Both the position numbers and the translations under genes were made by a program. 64,000 nucleotides of DNA from Varroa destructor (lineage: Eukaryota > Arthropoda > Arachnida > Mesostigmata > Varroidae), in NCBI RefSeq assembly GCF_002443255.2, contig NW_019211458.1:15495939-15559938 (forward strand), written 5' to 3'. How positions within the stretch are numbered: the stretch's first letter is position 1; every line of letters starts with the position of its first letter. Shown here one piece after another: positions 1 through 8,699 of this stretch. Below the pieces are notes generated by a model. The model was not told the DNA's origin, searched no databases, and was given only the letters and a program-made list of their open reading frames with translations.

Positions 1-131
1 AAGACGATCGTATTGATTTCACGATAGCAGATATACCATTACTTAGTAACCTCGGTTATATCTCAACTGCGAGCTTTCCCATGCATTGCAAAGTATTTGG
101 GGAAGCTCTCAAGGGTGCCGTTGTCGGGCAG
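1..131 (+). CDS. lin-41: lin-41/TRIM71 exon, start of filamin Ig domain (gene runs off left edge)
   Basis: This is the first visible exon of a TRIM-NHL protein, an E3 ubiquitin ligase and RNA-binding translational repressor. Reading from base 3 gives DDRIDFTIADIPLLSNLGYI and continues to ...GAVVGQ. This is the stretch that joins the coiled coil to the filamin-type immunoglobulin domain in TRIM71/LIN-41/Wech. The exon ends in CAG at 129-131, followed by a consensus GTAAGC donor at 132, so the intron is in phase 0. The 5' end of the exon, and the RING, B-box and coiled-coil exons, lie off the window to the left. The frame has no stop across the exon, and joining it to 378-625 gives an uninterrupted Ig domain. 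Confidence 0.88.
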
Positions 132-377
132 GTAAGCGCTGCATATTGTATATTCTCAGATTGGTTAGGTTAAACAAAGTCTATAGTAGAGAAAATCGCT
201 GTTGAAATGTCAGGTTTTTAGTTTCGACAATAGCTATCATTTTACTGTTTACGCAGAAGATCTTTTCCTGACATGTCAGATTTCTAAATGCCTATAGCAA
301 AACAACAAACAAAGTGGCCATTTCTTTGTATGGCAATTTATTTTTCTACAACGTTACCTTATCACTTGTATGAGCAG

Positions 378-625
378 ACTGCAACGTTTAAGGTTGAAGC
401 CTACAATCACCTGTCAGAGAAGACGATAGTCGGGGGTGAACACTTCATCGCGGCAATCACGACTCCACAAGGCTTCACCCAACGGGTCGACGCCAGCGAC
501 CATCGTGATGGAAGTTATTCATTCAGTTATAGACCGTGTATCGAAGGTCTGCACCATATGGTTGTAACGCTTCGGGGTGCTCCAGTTGCGCAATCCCCAT
601 ACAGTATCAACGTACGTTTAGGCAG
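378..625 (+). CDS. lin-41: lin-41/TRIM71 exon, filamin-type Ig domain
   Basis: This exon opens after an AG at 376-377 that is preceded by a pyrimidine-rich tract. It continues in phase 0 as TATFKVEAYNHLSEKTIVGG. It holds the body of the filamin/ABP280 repeat: AITTPQGF, then DHRDGSYSFSYRP and QSPYSINV, the typical closing strands of filamin repeats in TRIM71. In the family this domain lies between the coiled coil and the NHL propeller and helps RNA recognition. The exon ends after two bases of a split codon (AG at 624-625), with a GTGTGT donor at 626. The next exon supplies G to make Arg, giving G-R-S-Y as in TRIM71. An ATG at 288 lies upstream of the acceptor and is intronic. Confidence 0.93.
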
Positions 626-634
626 GTGTGTATT

Positions 635-687
635 GCCGCATAAAGACGGCTATTGAACGGCACGTTAAATACCCGTCTTTATGCGGC
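635..687 (+). repeat. Intronic inverted repeat, 15-bp perfect arms
   Basis: Positions 635-649 and 673-687 are exact reverse complements (left arm GCCGCATAAAGACGG) separated by 23 nt. The hairpin starts 10 nt after the 5' splice site of lin-41 intron 2 (donor at 626), so in the pre-mRNA it would fold next to that splice site. Its function is unknown. It could be a small foldback insertion. Confidence 0.8.
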
Positions 688-993
688 TTTAAGCGTGTTC
701 TGTGGCTTCGTTACTGTTCGAACTAGAAGAAACATTACGCGGCGTTTACGGCAGGGTCTGTGTGGTTGAATGACACGAAGAGTGAAAATCAAACTTCACT
801 GCAGATGCAATAACTTCGCTCGCCGATGATCCTTTACTTGTCGTTTATACAAAGCTGATTATATAGAGTAATGTGTTTCAAGTATAGCGATCAACTCGTA
901 AGTTAACTCAAATGTTTCGAATTTTTCTTTTCTATATATTGTATAATACTTGTTTGTATTATGCAATTGCTGATTATACCGTTACTGTTCTAG

Positions 994-1141
994 GTCATAT
1001 GAGAATCTTCCGAGTGAACGACCGATTGTGGTGTTTGGGGGTGAGGGTGAGAGAGAAGGTAAATTGTGTCGACCATGGGGAGTCTGCGTTGATCATCAGG
1101 GTCGCATCGTCGTTGCTGACAGATCTAATAACCGGATGCAG
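994..1141 (+). CDS. lin-41: lin-41/TRIM71 exon, NHL repeat 1
   Basis: The acceptor is TTCTAG, ending at 993. The first base completes the Arg codon split from the previous exon, followed by [20 protein letters not shown] and then [20 protein letters not shown] and [30 protein letters not shown] is the first NHL blade of TRIM71, almost residue for residue. The exon ends in CAG at 1139-1141 with a GTGAGG donor, in phase 0. Open frames in the other two frames here are shadows. Confidence 0.96.
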
Positions 1142-2488
1142 GTGAGGAGAATGCAAAAAAATCACGTCTTTTTTTTTTTATCAAGAATACCGACGGTAAA
1201 AAGCCAAACAGGAAGATAAAGGACACGAATGCACATATCGAAAAGGGCTTGCCCCTGACGTAGTACGTATGATAAATGGTGCATAACAGCACATTGCCAG
1301 CAATCGTCACTGACTCAATAACCGCTTTGGCAAATATAAACATCTTTAAAATGAAACTTAAGCGACATTTGTCCAGCATTGTGCTACAAAAAAACTACAC
1401 TATCTACTGCGGCAAATCGATTGTATTGTGCCAAAGTATCATACGTAAATAGATTTCCAAAAGGTTTAGGGCGTCACATCGTATCTAGCCAGTGGAATGC
1501 GTCTAAGACGAAGGACAATAACACAGGCGGTCGTGATTATTTCAAATAACTTCCGAATCAAGGGTGCTCTTGTTGCGTTGAACTCAGGATTTTTTTTCTC
1601 TAAACAAAAAAGTTTGACCGTACTAAACAAAGCTCTGTGATACATGTCGGCAGCGTGAAACGTACGAAGTGCTTAAAGTATATTTCTTAGGTATCGAAAC
1701 GGAGCATATATTAATGCGGTGAAGTCCATTCGAACATGAGAAAATTTAGTATCTCAGCAGCGTACAAAAAGAACAAGTCTACAAAAGGTATCAACGAACT
1801 TTGCTTCATCGATCGCAACTGGGTCCTTTTACAGCTTAACTTCGTGGTGACGAACTGACGCGCTTTGTAGACAATGCTGACCTCCCAATGATTTCTCCCA
1901 GAACTCAGACTCACGTTGCTTGTCTCGTTAGTGGTACCACACTCATGAGCTGCGCTCTCCTCTTCTATCTGTTGAGGTCAGAGAACGAGTGCATGGGTTA
2001 TCCTCGCTCACAGATGCTATGTTATGATCAACGGAGCGGACCAGGTCACATCCCACACCCCCGAGGAAACTGACGAGCAGCTTGACCTCAAACTAGAACC
2101 TAACCGTATTAACGGCTCTGCGCCTATATATCTGATGCTTGCTATCGTTTGTGCAGGAAGGGACTGAAAAAAAGGCTGTTGTTGATATAGACGAATCAAA
2201 CAATCCTGTCCCATTGAAACGGTACATAACCACTGACATATAGTCTAGTTACCCTTAAGTAAAATGCTCAGTTTATGTGTCGAATATTAACCGTGTCATA
2301 TTGAAATATCTGGTTCTCTCCAGAATTCCGAATAGTGTATCTGTAGTGATGATTATTACTAGCAGCATTCTATAGAATCATCGTAGGGATTGCCTGCACG
2401 TTACTCAACGTCTACTGGTTACATCACATGAAATAGATTAGGCTCTGTTGTCTGAGACAGCTATGAGTGACTTGCGCATTTGTTGCAG

Positions 2489-2629
2489 ATTTTTAACCCG
2501 GACGGTTCTTTCCACCTGAGTTTTGGGACTCCGGGCTCTCAGGCGGGCCAGTTTGATAGGCCAGCTGGGGTAACTATTGACTCTTCAGGGCGAATTATTG
2601 TTGCTGATAAGGACAACCACCGCATACAA
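2489..2629 (+). CDS. lin-41: lin-41/TRIM71 exon, NHL repeat 2
   Basis: The acceptor TTGTTGCAG ends at 2488. The exon has 47 codons reading [20 protein letters not shown], then [20 protein letters not shown] and KDNHRIQ. It closes at a GTAAGA donor (2630) in phase 0. [22 protein letters not shown] is the second NHL blade, and the order of blades matches TRIM71. No stop or frameshift is present. Confidence 0.96.
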
Positions 2630-2791
2630 GTAAGACATACGTCGTGTAGTTTCGGCTTTACTTCGATTTACCTTTAGTTATATGCTTCCTACTGACTATA
2701 AAATGTTTTCTGGTAGAGAAGCTGTTTTTACATTTAGTTGGTATAAAAGAAGCTGCCTAGGACTTCGACGCTGCTCCTGCCAAAATGGATA

Positions 2792-2811
2792 TCCTCCTCC
2801 TCCTCCTCCTT
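2792..2811 (+). repeat. (CCT)n microsatellite in lin-41 intron 4
   Basis: An uninterrupted run of CCT triplets sits upstream of the intron's 3' splice site. It adds pyrimidine content but lies about 50 nt before the acceptor AG. Confidence 0.9.
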
Positions 2812-2861
2812 TTATACTAAAGAAAACCTGATGGCCGTTTCAAATCATGTATTTGTTTCAG

Positions 2862-3102
2862 ATATTTTCGGGTAGAGGAGACTTCATAACCAAGTTCGGC
2901 GAACGAGGTTCGAAGCTCGGCCAGTTCAATTATCCATGGGACGTTGCGGTAAATGCCGATAATCAAATACTGGTGTCGGACACACGAAATCATCGAGTGC
3001 AGCTTTTCTCACCAGAGGGCGCCTTCATCAATAAGTACGGTTTCGAGGGAGCACTCTGGAAACAGTTTGACTCGCCTAGAGGAGTCGCCTTCGATCTTCA
3101 GG
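2862..3102 (+). CDS. lin-41: lin-41/TRIM71 exon, NHL repeat 3 and first half of repeat 4
   Basis: The acceptor TTTGTTTCAG ends at 2861. The frame gives [20 protein letters not shown], then [29 protein letters not shown] and [31 protein letters not shown] and [20 protein letters not shown] are signatures of the TRIM71 propeller. The exon ends one base into a codon (G at 3102) at a GTATGA donor. The remaining two bases come from the exon at 4694. Across the join the protein reads ...DLQG then [11 protein letters not shown], as expected in blade 4. Confidence 0.96.
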
Positions 3103-3430
3103 GTATGAGGCAAACGAACCAAACAATAGTAAAATCGATAATCTCTCGATCGCGTATTTTCCACCAATAACTCCTACGGAGAATAAACAAGTAGAAAATA
3201 TCGCGCAGTTGTTGTTATTGCCTGTAGGGTGTCTAGAGACAGTCGGAAGACATTCTATATCATTATTTTAAGTGAACACGAAAATGAAGTTAGACTTCTA
3301 CATTTTTTATCTCTTATATCATTTAACAATCACCTCTTAACGAGCTGAAATCAAGGATTTTCTGTTATCCTAGTTTCTGAACCAACCAGGTGGTTGTCTT
3401 CTATTATTTCCAAGTGCATTTCACGATAGT

Positions 3431-3450
3431 TGCTGCTGCTGCTGCTGCTG
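3431..3450 (+). repeat. (TGC)n microsatellite in lin-41 intron 5
   Basis: A short triplet run (TGC repeated) in the long last intron. Confidence 0.85.
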
Positions 3451-4487
3451 TAAATCGCCGCACGATGTACCCAAATTAATTACACTTAACGAAGCCATTA
3501 TATTTCGGTTATGGCTTCACGTAAAGGGCGCTTTCTCTCGCTGGCACTTTAGTTGTCGTGGGTCCGGCAAAGATCATACTAGAAGCTTCCGTTGGCGCTA
3601 TGGCTGTACATGTTTCTCATAAGCTAACAATACCAGCCGTTCATTTTTAAAACTTCAAGAATCTTTTATGTACGCAGTACATATATAAAATAAGAGACTG
3701 GCCTTGAAATTGCTTATAGCACAAGTGGGAAGGTCGACGTCGCTGGTCCATAGGTGAATTTACTCATCAGAAAGGACAATAGCTGTTCCAGCAGCTTCTG
3801 TTTACTAGAACGTCGCTAATCAGGCCCATTACGGAACGCGATAACGACAGAGAGAAGGGCTCCAGAGAGTCATGAAGTTCGGCAGAAACAGCTGGCCAAC
3901 ATTTTCATTTATGATGATAGAAACTTTTTTAAAGGCCGAATTGTCCATTTCACGGGAATCGCACAGAATCCGTAGACGGTCGTCGTTGACCGTTTGTAGT
4001 TAGTGGCCACTTTAGCGTCGCGTGTTTAGTTGCTAGCTACATTAGTGGTAATTTGTGACAAAGCGGAAAATCGAACATAACGAATTACGGCCACTGCTTT
4101 AATGTTTTGTGAATTTTTCTTAAAAAGAAAATGCCCAATAATTTAGACAGATTGAAAGTGACCTGATTTGGAGCCCAGTTTTGTAGCTTTCTGATGTGAT
4201 TACAACAGGATTCATACAGTAGCCGAACATTTAGATATCTAACCAAGTTTTTAGCTAAAAGAGCTGAAATCTCATCGTACCAAACCTGGTCAATACAACG
4301 TGGGCCGCATCACAATGAGACTAAATTTCCCTGCAAAAGCGCCTTAATTATAATCACACAGGTTAATCGCAGTTCTGGGGGTAGTTCTGAAATGTTTTTG
4401 GGACAAATTTAGAACTTAACGGTTTTAGAGCTTTACTTCAACAACCAAATAACCATTCTGTTATAGAACATTGACCGGAAAGTGAAC

Positions 4488-4533
4488 GTTTGACAGGGAA
4501 TGAATAGAACGTTCTATTCATTCCCTGTCAAAC
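4488..4533. repeat. Perfect 46-bp palindrome in the last lin-41 intron
   Basis: Positions 4488-4510 and 4511-4533 are exact reverse complements with no spacer (centre ...TAGAAC|GTTCTA...). The symmetry continues imperfectly outward to about 4470 and 4550. It lies in the 1.59-kb intron between donor 3103 and acceptor 4694. In RNA it would form a 20-bp or longer stem with a very small loop, and in DNA a cruciform. It is not part of any recognisable exon. Confidence 0.95.
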
Positions 4534-4693
4534 CTTTGGACCGTCATGGCTATTTGAAAGTCTGATAGCTATGAGCAATTGTACTTTTCATAACTGTATT
4601 TAGCTCTACCTAGATGCGACTATTTGAATAATTTTTCACAATAATAATATTGTAATTAATCTTAGATCGTCTAACAATAACAATCCTTCCCAG

Positions 4694-5025
4694 GTAACAT
4701 GGTCGTCACGGACTTCAACAATCACAGGATTGTCGTCATCCGAAATGATTTTCGATCGGCGCAATTTCTTGGCTTTGAGGGTTCGGGTAGTGGTGAGTTC
4801 ACGAGACCGCAGGGCATTGCAGTCGATTCTGAGGGCCATATCATCGTTTGCGACTCGCGTAACAACAGAGTCCAGGTTTTTCGGCCAGATGGCACATTTC
4901 TGTGTTCCTTCGGACAACCGGGAAGCGACTGCGGTCAAATGGATCGACCCTCAGGAGTAGCCATATCACCTGAAGGTCGTATAGTTATTGTCGATTTTGG
5001 AAACCATCGAGTGCAAATTTTCTAA
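4694..5025 (+). CDS. lin-41: lin-41/TRIM71 terminal exon, NHL repeats 4-6 and stop
   Basis: The acceptor TTCCCAG ends at 4693, and the first two bases complete a Gly codon. The frame reads [20 protein letters not shown] (end of blade 4), then [20 protein letters not shown] and RNNRVQVF (blade 5), then [20 protein letters not shown] and [10 protein letters not shown] (blade 6), ending at TAA 5023-5025. The protein stops right after the last blade strand, as in TRIM71. With the upstream exons all six NHL blades are present and intact. A 100-codon open frame on the opposite strand here is a shadow. Confidence 0.97.
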
Positions 5026-6092
5026 CGAAAAATGTTTTTGAAGAACGCATGAGACAGATTTGGCTAAGAAACTTCACTTGTTGCAAAAATTGGCTCGTAT
5101 CAATTTGTCTCGGAGAAAATCAGTATCGAAAACAGTGATGATAAATCATACGAATCATATCCGAAGTATAGTAATCCCAAACAAAGTTATTTTATCCTAA
5201 AATTGTACATGTAGAAGTACTTGGTGGATAGATATTTGCGCTTTTTTTTTCTCTATTAGTTTATATAACACAGTTTATTGCCTATTTAGATATCTCAATT
5301 TGGAGATAAAATATAAAATGCTTTTTTGCCTTGCCATCATGCTGCTACAGGTCGGTGTATATTTAATATGCACAATTACGATGACAAAGACTAATAAGTC
5401 TATCAACCTAAATGAAGTGTCGAGTAACGTTACAGAATTGCAATTAAGGCTCAATGTGTCGTATAGAACTCAATAATCTCATTATCAATACGGAGGTTCT
5501 AGAAAGCCTTAACCGTTCAGTAATAGATATCACAATGAACAACTCTAGGTGAGTCACAGACTATTTGCTTACTTGCGCCCCACCAAAAAGGGGCATCTGA
5601 TAAATTGCCTAGGAGGCCGACATTTGACTACTTCTGCAAGCATTACATTTTTGCAAACGGAATAGTTTGATAAGTGGAGGGTTCCTTCAAAAACGCAAAA
5701 TCGGCGAACAGAAAATCTTTTAATGGTTTCGAGAAAAAGCGTTAGAAAATACACGATAACTCTAAAAGCAAAGCATATGCCTATATCAAGGTTTTTGCTA
5801 CATGATATAATAACATTATTATTATTATTATGAACCTTCAAAGAGACCACCCTTGATGTCTCGAAGAAGTGGTGAGGGAATATGTCTCAGTCGTTGCCAC
5901 AATTACTGATTCAGGTATGAATCGAAAAGCGGGTGTTGGAACAAGTGACATGAAACAACTTTTATATTATAATAATTAACAAGCTAGACTAAATAGCGGA
6001 GTGTCGACTAGTCATACTAAGAAGGTTTATAGTCGAATTCTTAATTAGGACATTAAGCGGTTATCGGCGAAGAACTTTAGAGTAACGAAAGA

Positions 6093-6094
<2 letters not shown>

Positions 6095-6143
<49 letters not shown>
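6095..6143. repeat. (AT)n microsatellite, 49 bp
   Basis: An uninterrupted AT dinucleotide run inside the inferred lin-41 3' UTR. Confidence 0.97.
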
Positions 6144-6146
<3 letters not shown>

Positions 6147-6593
6147 AACTTAACGTTATTAGATTTTGCCCAAAAGTGTTTCCATCGACTATGCGTCCAA
6201 TCAAAAACTAGTAACCAAAAAAAACACTCGAAAATAACATTGTCCTCTTGGAAAACTGATAGCCGTTTTTCCTCATCATCAGTGAGGTTAAATCGGTAGA
6301 ACAGCATCTAAGTAACGGCGATTCCTATTGTACATACATATGGCATATAGCGCCGATTCTTGATCGTACAACGCGAATGAATGGTACGTCGCATCCATCT
6401 ACACGGGAATAATTAACGTTGTTAGTACATCACTGTTTTTAATTAAAAATGGTGACGGTAATTCATTTATAAGATGATTGGAGTAGTGGAAGGCTGCAGT
6501 CAGGATCTGCAGTTGCGTGTCTTGTCCACATTTTGCACGTTAGCCCCTTTCACTACTTGACCATCTACCTTGTCCAGACCTTACGCCGTAGCA

Positions 6594-6612
6594 TATACAA
6601 CCAATGATCTCA
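6594..6612 (+). promoter_or_regulatory. Possible second let-7 site (imperfect seed)
   Basis: TATACAACC at 6594-6602 is exactly complementary to nine bases of the 3' half of let-7. The CTCA at 6609-6612 pairs with let-7 bases 1-4. In between there are two G:U pairs and two mismatches, so the seed is broken. Worm lin-41 is also known to use imperfect sites, but this one could be chance. Confidence 0.35.
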
Positions 6613-6821
6613 AGTTGCATCAGAGTAGATCGGAGTTCCGGTAAATCTGAACCCCTCTGTCTAATTTACTTTCAGAAGCTGCAAAAACCTAACAGATGAC
6701 CGACCCTTAGGAGGTTGATATAATCTGGCGTGTGTGATCTCTAGTCATGCCCAACAATGTAATGATAGCCCTAGTAATTCCATATATAATATGTAGATGT
6801 TTAAGACAAAAAGAAAGTATA

Positions 6822-6908
6822 GGTGAAGGAGAAAAGTTGATGCTGAAGGAGGCTCGGGGTGCTTATGACGGTACCCAGTGCAAAACCGACTCGGTCACAA
6901 AGTTCCTA
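6822..6908 (+). repeat. Dispersed repeat, copy 1 (pairs with 15493-15579)
   Basis: This 87-nt block aligns without gaps to 15493-15579, with 65 of 87 bases identical by my count. In the frame starting at 6822 both copies stay open for 29 codons and share G-E-K..M...A.GA.D...CK.D...KFL. Several differences are silent third-base changes. It could be a fragment of an old transposon or retrocopied coding sequence. The family was not recognised. It lies between the two let-7 candidate sites. Confidence 0.6.
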
Positions 6909-7660
6909 CGAACGAAAGTTCCTATTAGGTAGAATGATTTCGGCACGAACAAGCTGATGGTTAATGAAACACGTACAGCCGTTTTGCGGCTTTGAACGCT
7001 TTAGTTAATAGGTATACTACTATAATATTATATAATATAATAATGAAAGCTGCTAGAACAACTTAGTTATTGTACTTTACATTATATATTTAGATATATA
7101 AATCTGTATAAAAGGTCGCGGTAAGATGATTCGTTGTATAGTGACATCTGTCAAGAGATAAATACTAGTGAATACAAAATACATAGGTCTTGTGTATAGT
7201 AAGATTATTATTGCTGGAAGTAACGACAACTTTACTCCTAAATAAAAATTGGCTTCAAGCGTAAGTGAAGGAACTATTTACATCTCGATAGGGAAAACAG
7301 TAGCTGAACAGTGATAAGTATGAACTTGACGATGCCACAGAAGGTTTCTACAGCAACTACCAAAGATGGAGAAACAACAAAGTGACAAGACGAAGAATAG
7401 GTCCTGCATAGATTTTCTGGCAACTAAATCGAGAAGAGCATTGTCACTTTTCAACCATAACATTAATACTGCTAATGCTAAATAATGAAAATAGTTGTAA
7501 ATTAGTTCAAGTTCCTACGCTGGTGACGACGGTGATGCTGCCAATGGCCGCAAAATCGCCGGAAATCTAATTTATTGGAAAATTTAACGAATGTAAAAGA
7601 GAAAAGAAGAGAGAAGTGTTAAAACGTATGGTTTAGTATCATCCGTCGCCAAAGGAGCAG

Positions 7661-7682
7661 ACTATACAAAATGGCTACCTCA
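7661..7682 (+). promoter_or_regulatory. let-7 microRNA target site in the lin-41 3' UTR
   Basis: CTACCTCA at 7675-7682 is a full 8-mer match to the let-7 seed. ACTATACAA at 7661-7669 pairs perfectly with nine bases at the let-7 3' end. The five unpaired target bases between them (AATGG) face four microRNA bases, forming a central internal loop. This seed / loop / 3'-pairing layout is that of the known worm lin-41 sites. Its place downstream of a lin-41 coding end, on the sense strand, makes coincidence unlikely. It lies 2.65 kb after the stop codon. Confidence 0.85.
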
Positions 7683-7768
7683 TTATCAAAATATTACACC
7701 TTTTACATACTTCACAAGCTATCTTTCATCTTTTCCGACTCAGATTTAGCTTCCCTGTTTCTAAGCAA

Positions 7769-7782
7769 CCCCCCCCCCCCCC
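7769..7782. repeat. C14 homopolymer
   Basis: Fourteen consecutive C residues, followed by GCCC. Homopolymers of this length are prone to sequencing and replication slippage. Confidence 0.95.
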
Positions 7783-7834
7783 GCCCTTCCATTCGCAGTC
7801 TGTTGACTGAGTTCCTATATTTATAGTATGTAGA

Positions 7835-7839
<5 letters not shown>

Positions 7840-7878
<39 letters not shown>
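7840..7878. repeat. (AT)n microsatellite, 39 bp
   Basis: An uninterrupted TA dinucleotide run. Reading frames that cross it encode only Ile/Tyr repeats and are not genes. Confidence 0.97.
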
Positions 7879-7879
<1 letters not shown>

Positions 7880-8630
7880 GTGTGTAGTAAGTAGAGATCT
7901 CCTTTTTGTCCTGTGCGAGTCTGTATGTATATGTCATATTCCATGATGCGTGTATTACACTACAGTGATATATAGGCGTAAGAATTGCATACCTGTTCCG
8001 TGTGCATGTAAGTGGCGTGTATGCCTGAATCATGTATGTGTCTCGCATCATAAAAGTAACATACATTACTCTAATGAAAAAAAAAAAGCTAAGGATGGTT
8101 ACTGTTAAAAAAAAACTGAGTGAATGGTTGGCAGCCAAACATCGCTTAACACTAAAGCTTTAACAATACCAGGTGTTATTGCTTGTGAAGATGAAATGAC
8201 AAAAAAAGATAAAATGTAACAGAGCATATTTTTTGCTCATTCAAAATCAAACGGCTTTGTCTACCTAATCAAGTCACTGACTAACCAATCAAGTGCCGAT
8301 GTTCATTTTAGAATGACGATAATCACGCATGATTCTACGATAGCGCCAAGACTAACAAGTATTCAAAAGTACCCAAATGAAAGAGTATCTGTTTCCTTTG
8401 ATAGGGAGAGCCCTACTATTGTATCTTGATCCGTCGGCGTAAATCGAGTCTATCGTATACGATAGGCGTCGATCTGTAGGTAGACTGACGTAAGTACTGT
8501 GCCTTTCAGTACATTGAGTTGATATAATTTTTCAGTGGAAAGAGATTGAGATAGCCTGGTGCAGCGCTTCCTATCCCATAATATCGTACTGTGCTAAGCT
8601 GTCGGGACGTTCTGGAGATGAGTTCGTATG

Positions 8631-8634
<4 letters not shown>

Positions 8635-8697
<63 letters not shown>
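8635..8697. repeat. (AT)n microsatellite, 63 bp
   Basis: The longest of three AT tracts within 2.6 kb (also 6095 and 7840). It is a perfect dinucleotide run. Frames crossing it are spurious. Confidence 0.97.
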
Positions 8698-8698
<1 letters not shown>

Positions 8699-8699
8699 C

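Larger units (their letters stand above)
5026..7690 (+). other. lin-41: Inferred 3' UTR of lin-41
   Basis: No conserved coding exon follows the stop at 5025. The stretch is A+T-rich and holds a (TA)n tract. Its right end carries a strong let-7 target duplex site (7661-7682), and a weaker one lies at 6594-6612. lin-41/TRIM71 mRNAs are established let-7 targets with long 3' UTRs, so I infer that the transcript reaches at least about 7690. I saw no AATAAA in the next 1.5 kb, so the true 3' end is not fixed. Confidence 0.6.

Noticed and set aside
4636..4938. 100-codon minus-strand frame over the last lin-41 exon
   Set aside because: Antisense shadow of the NHL-repeat coding sequence.
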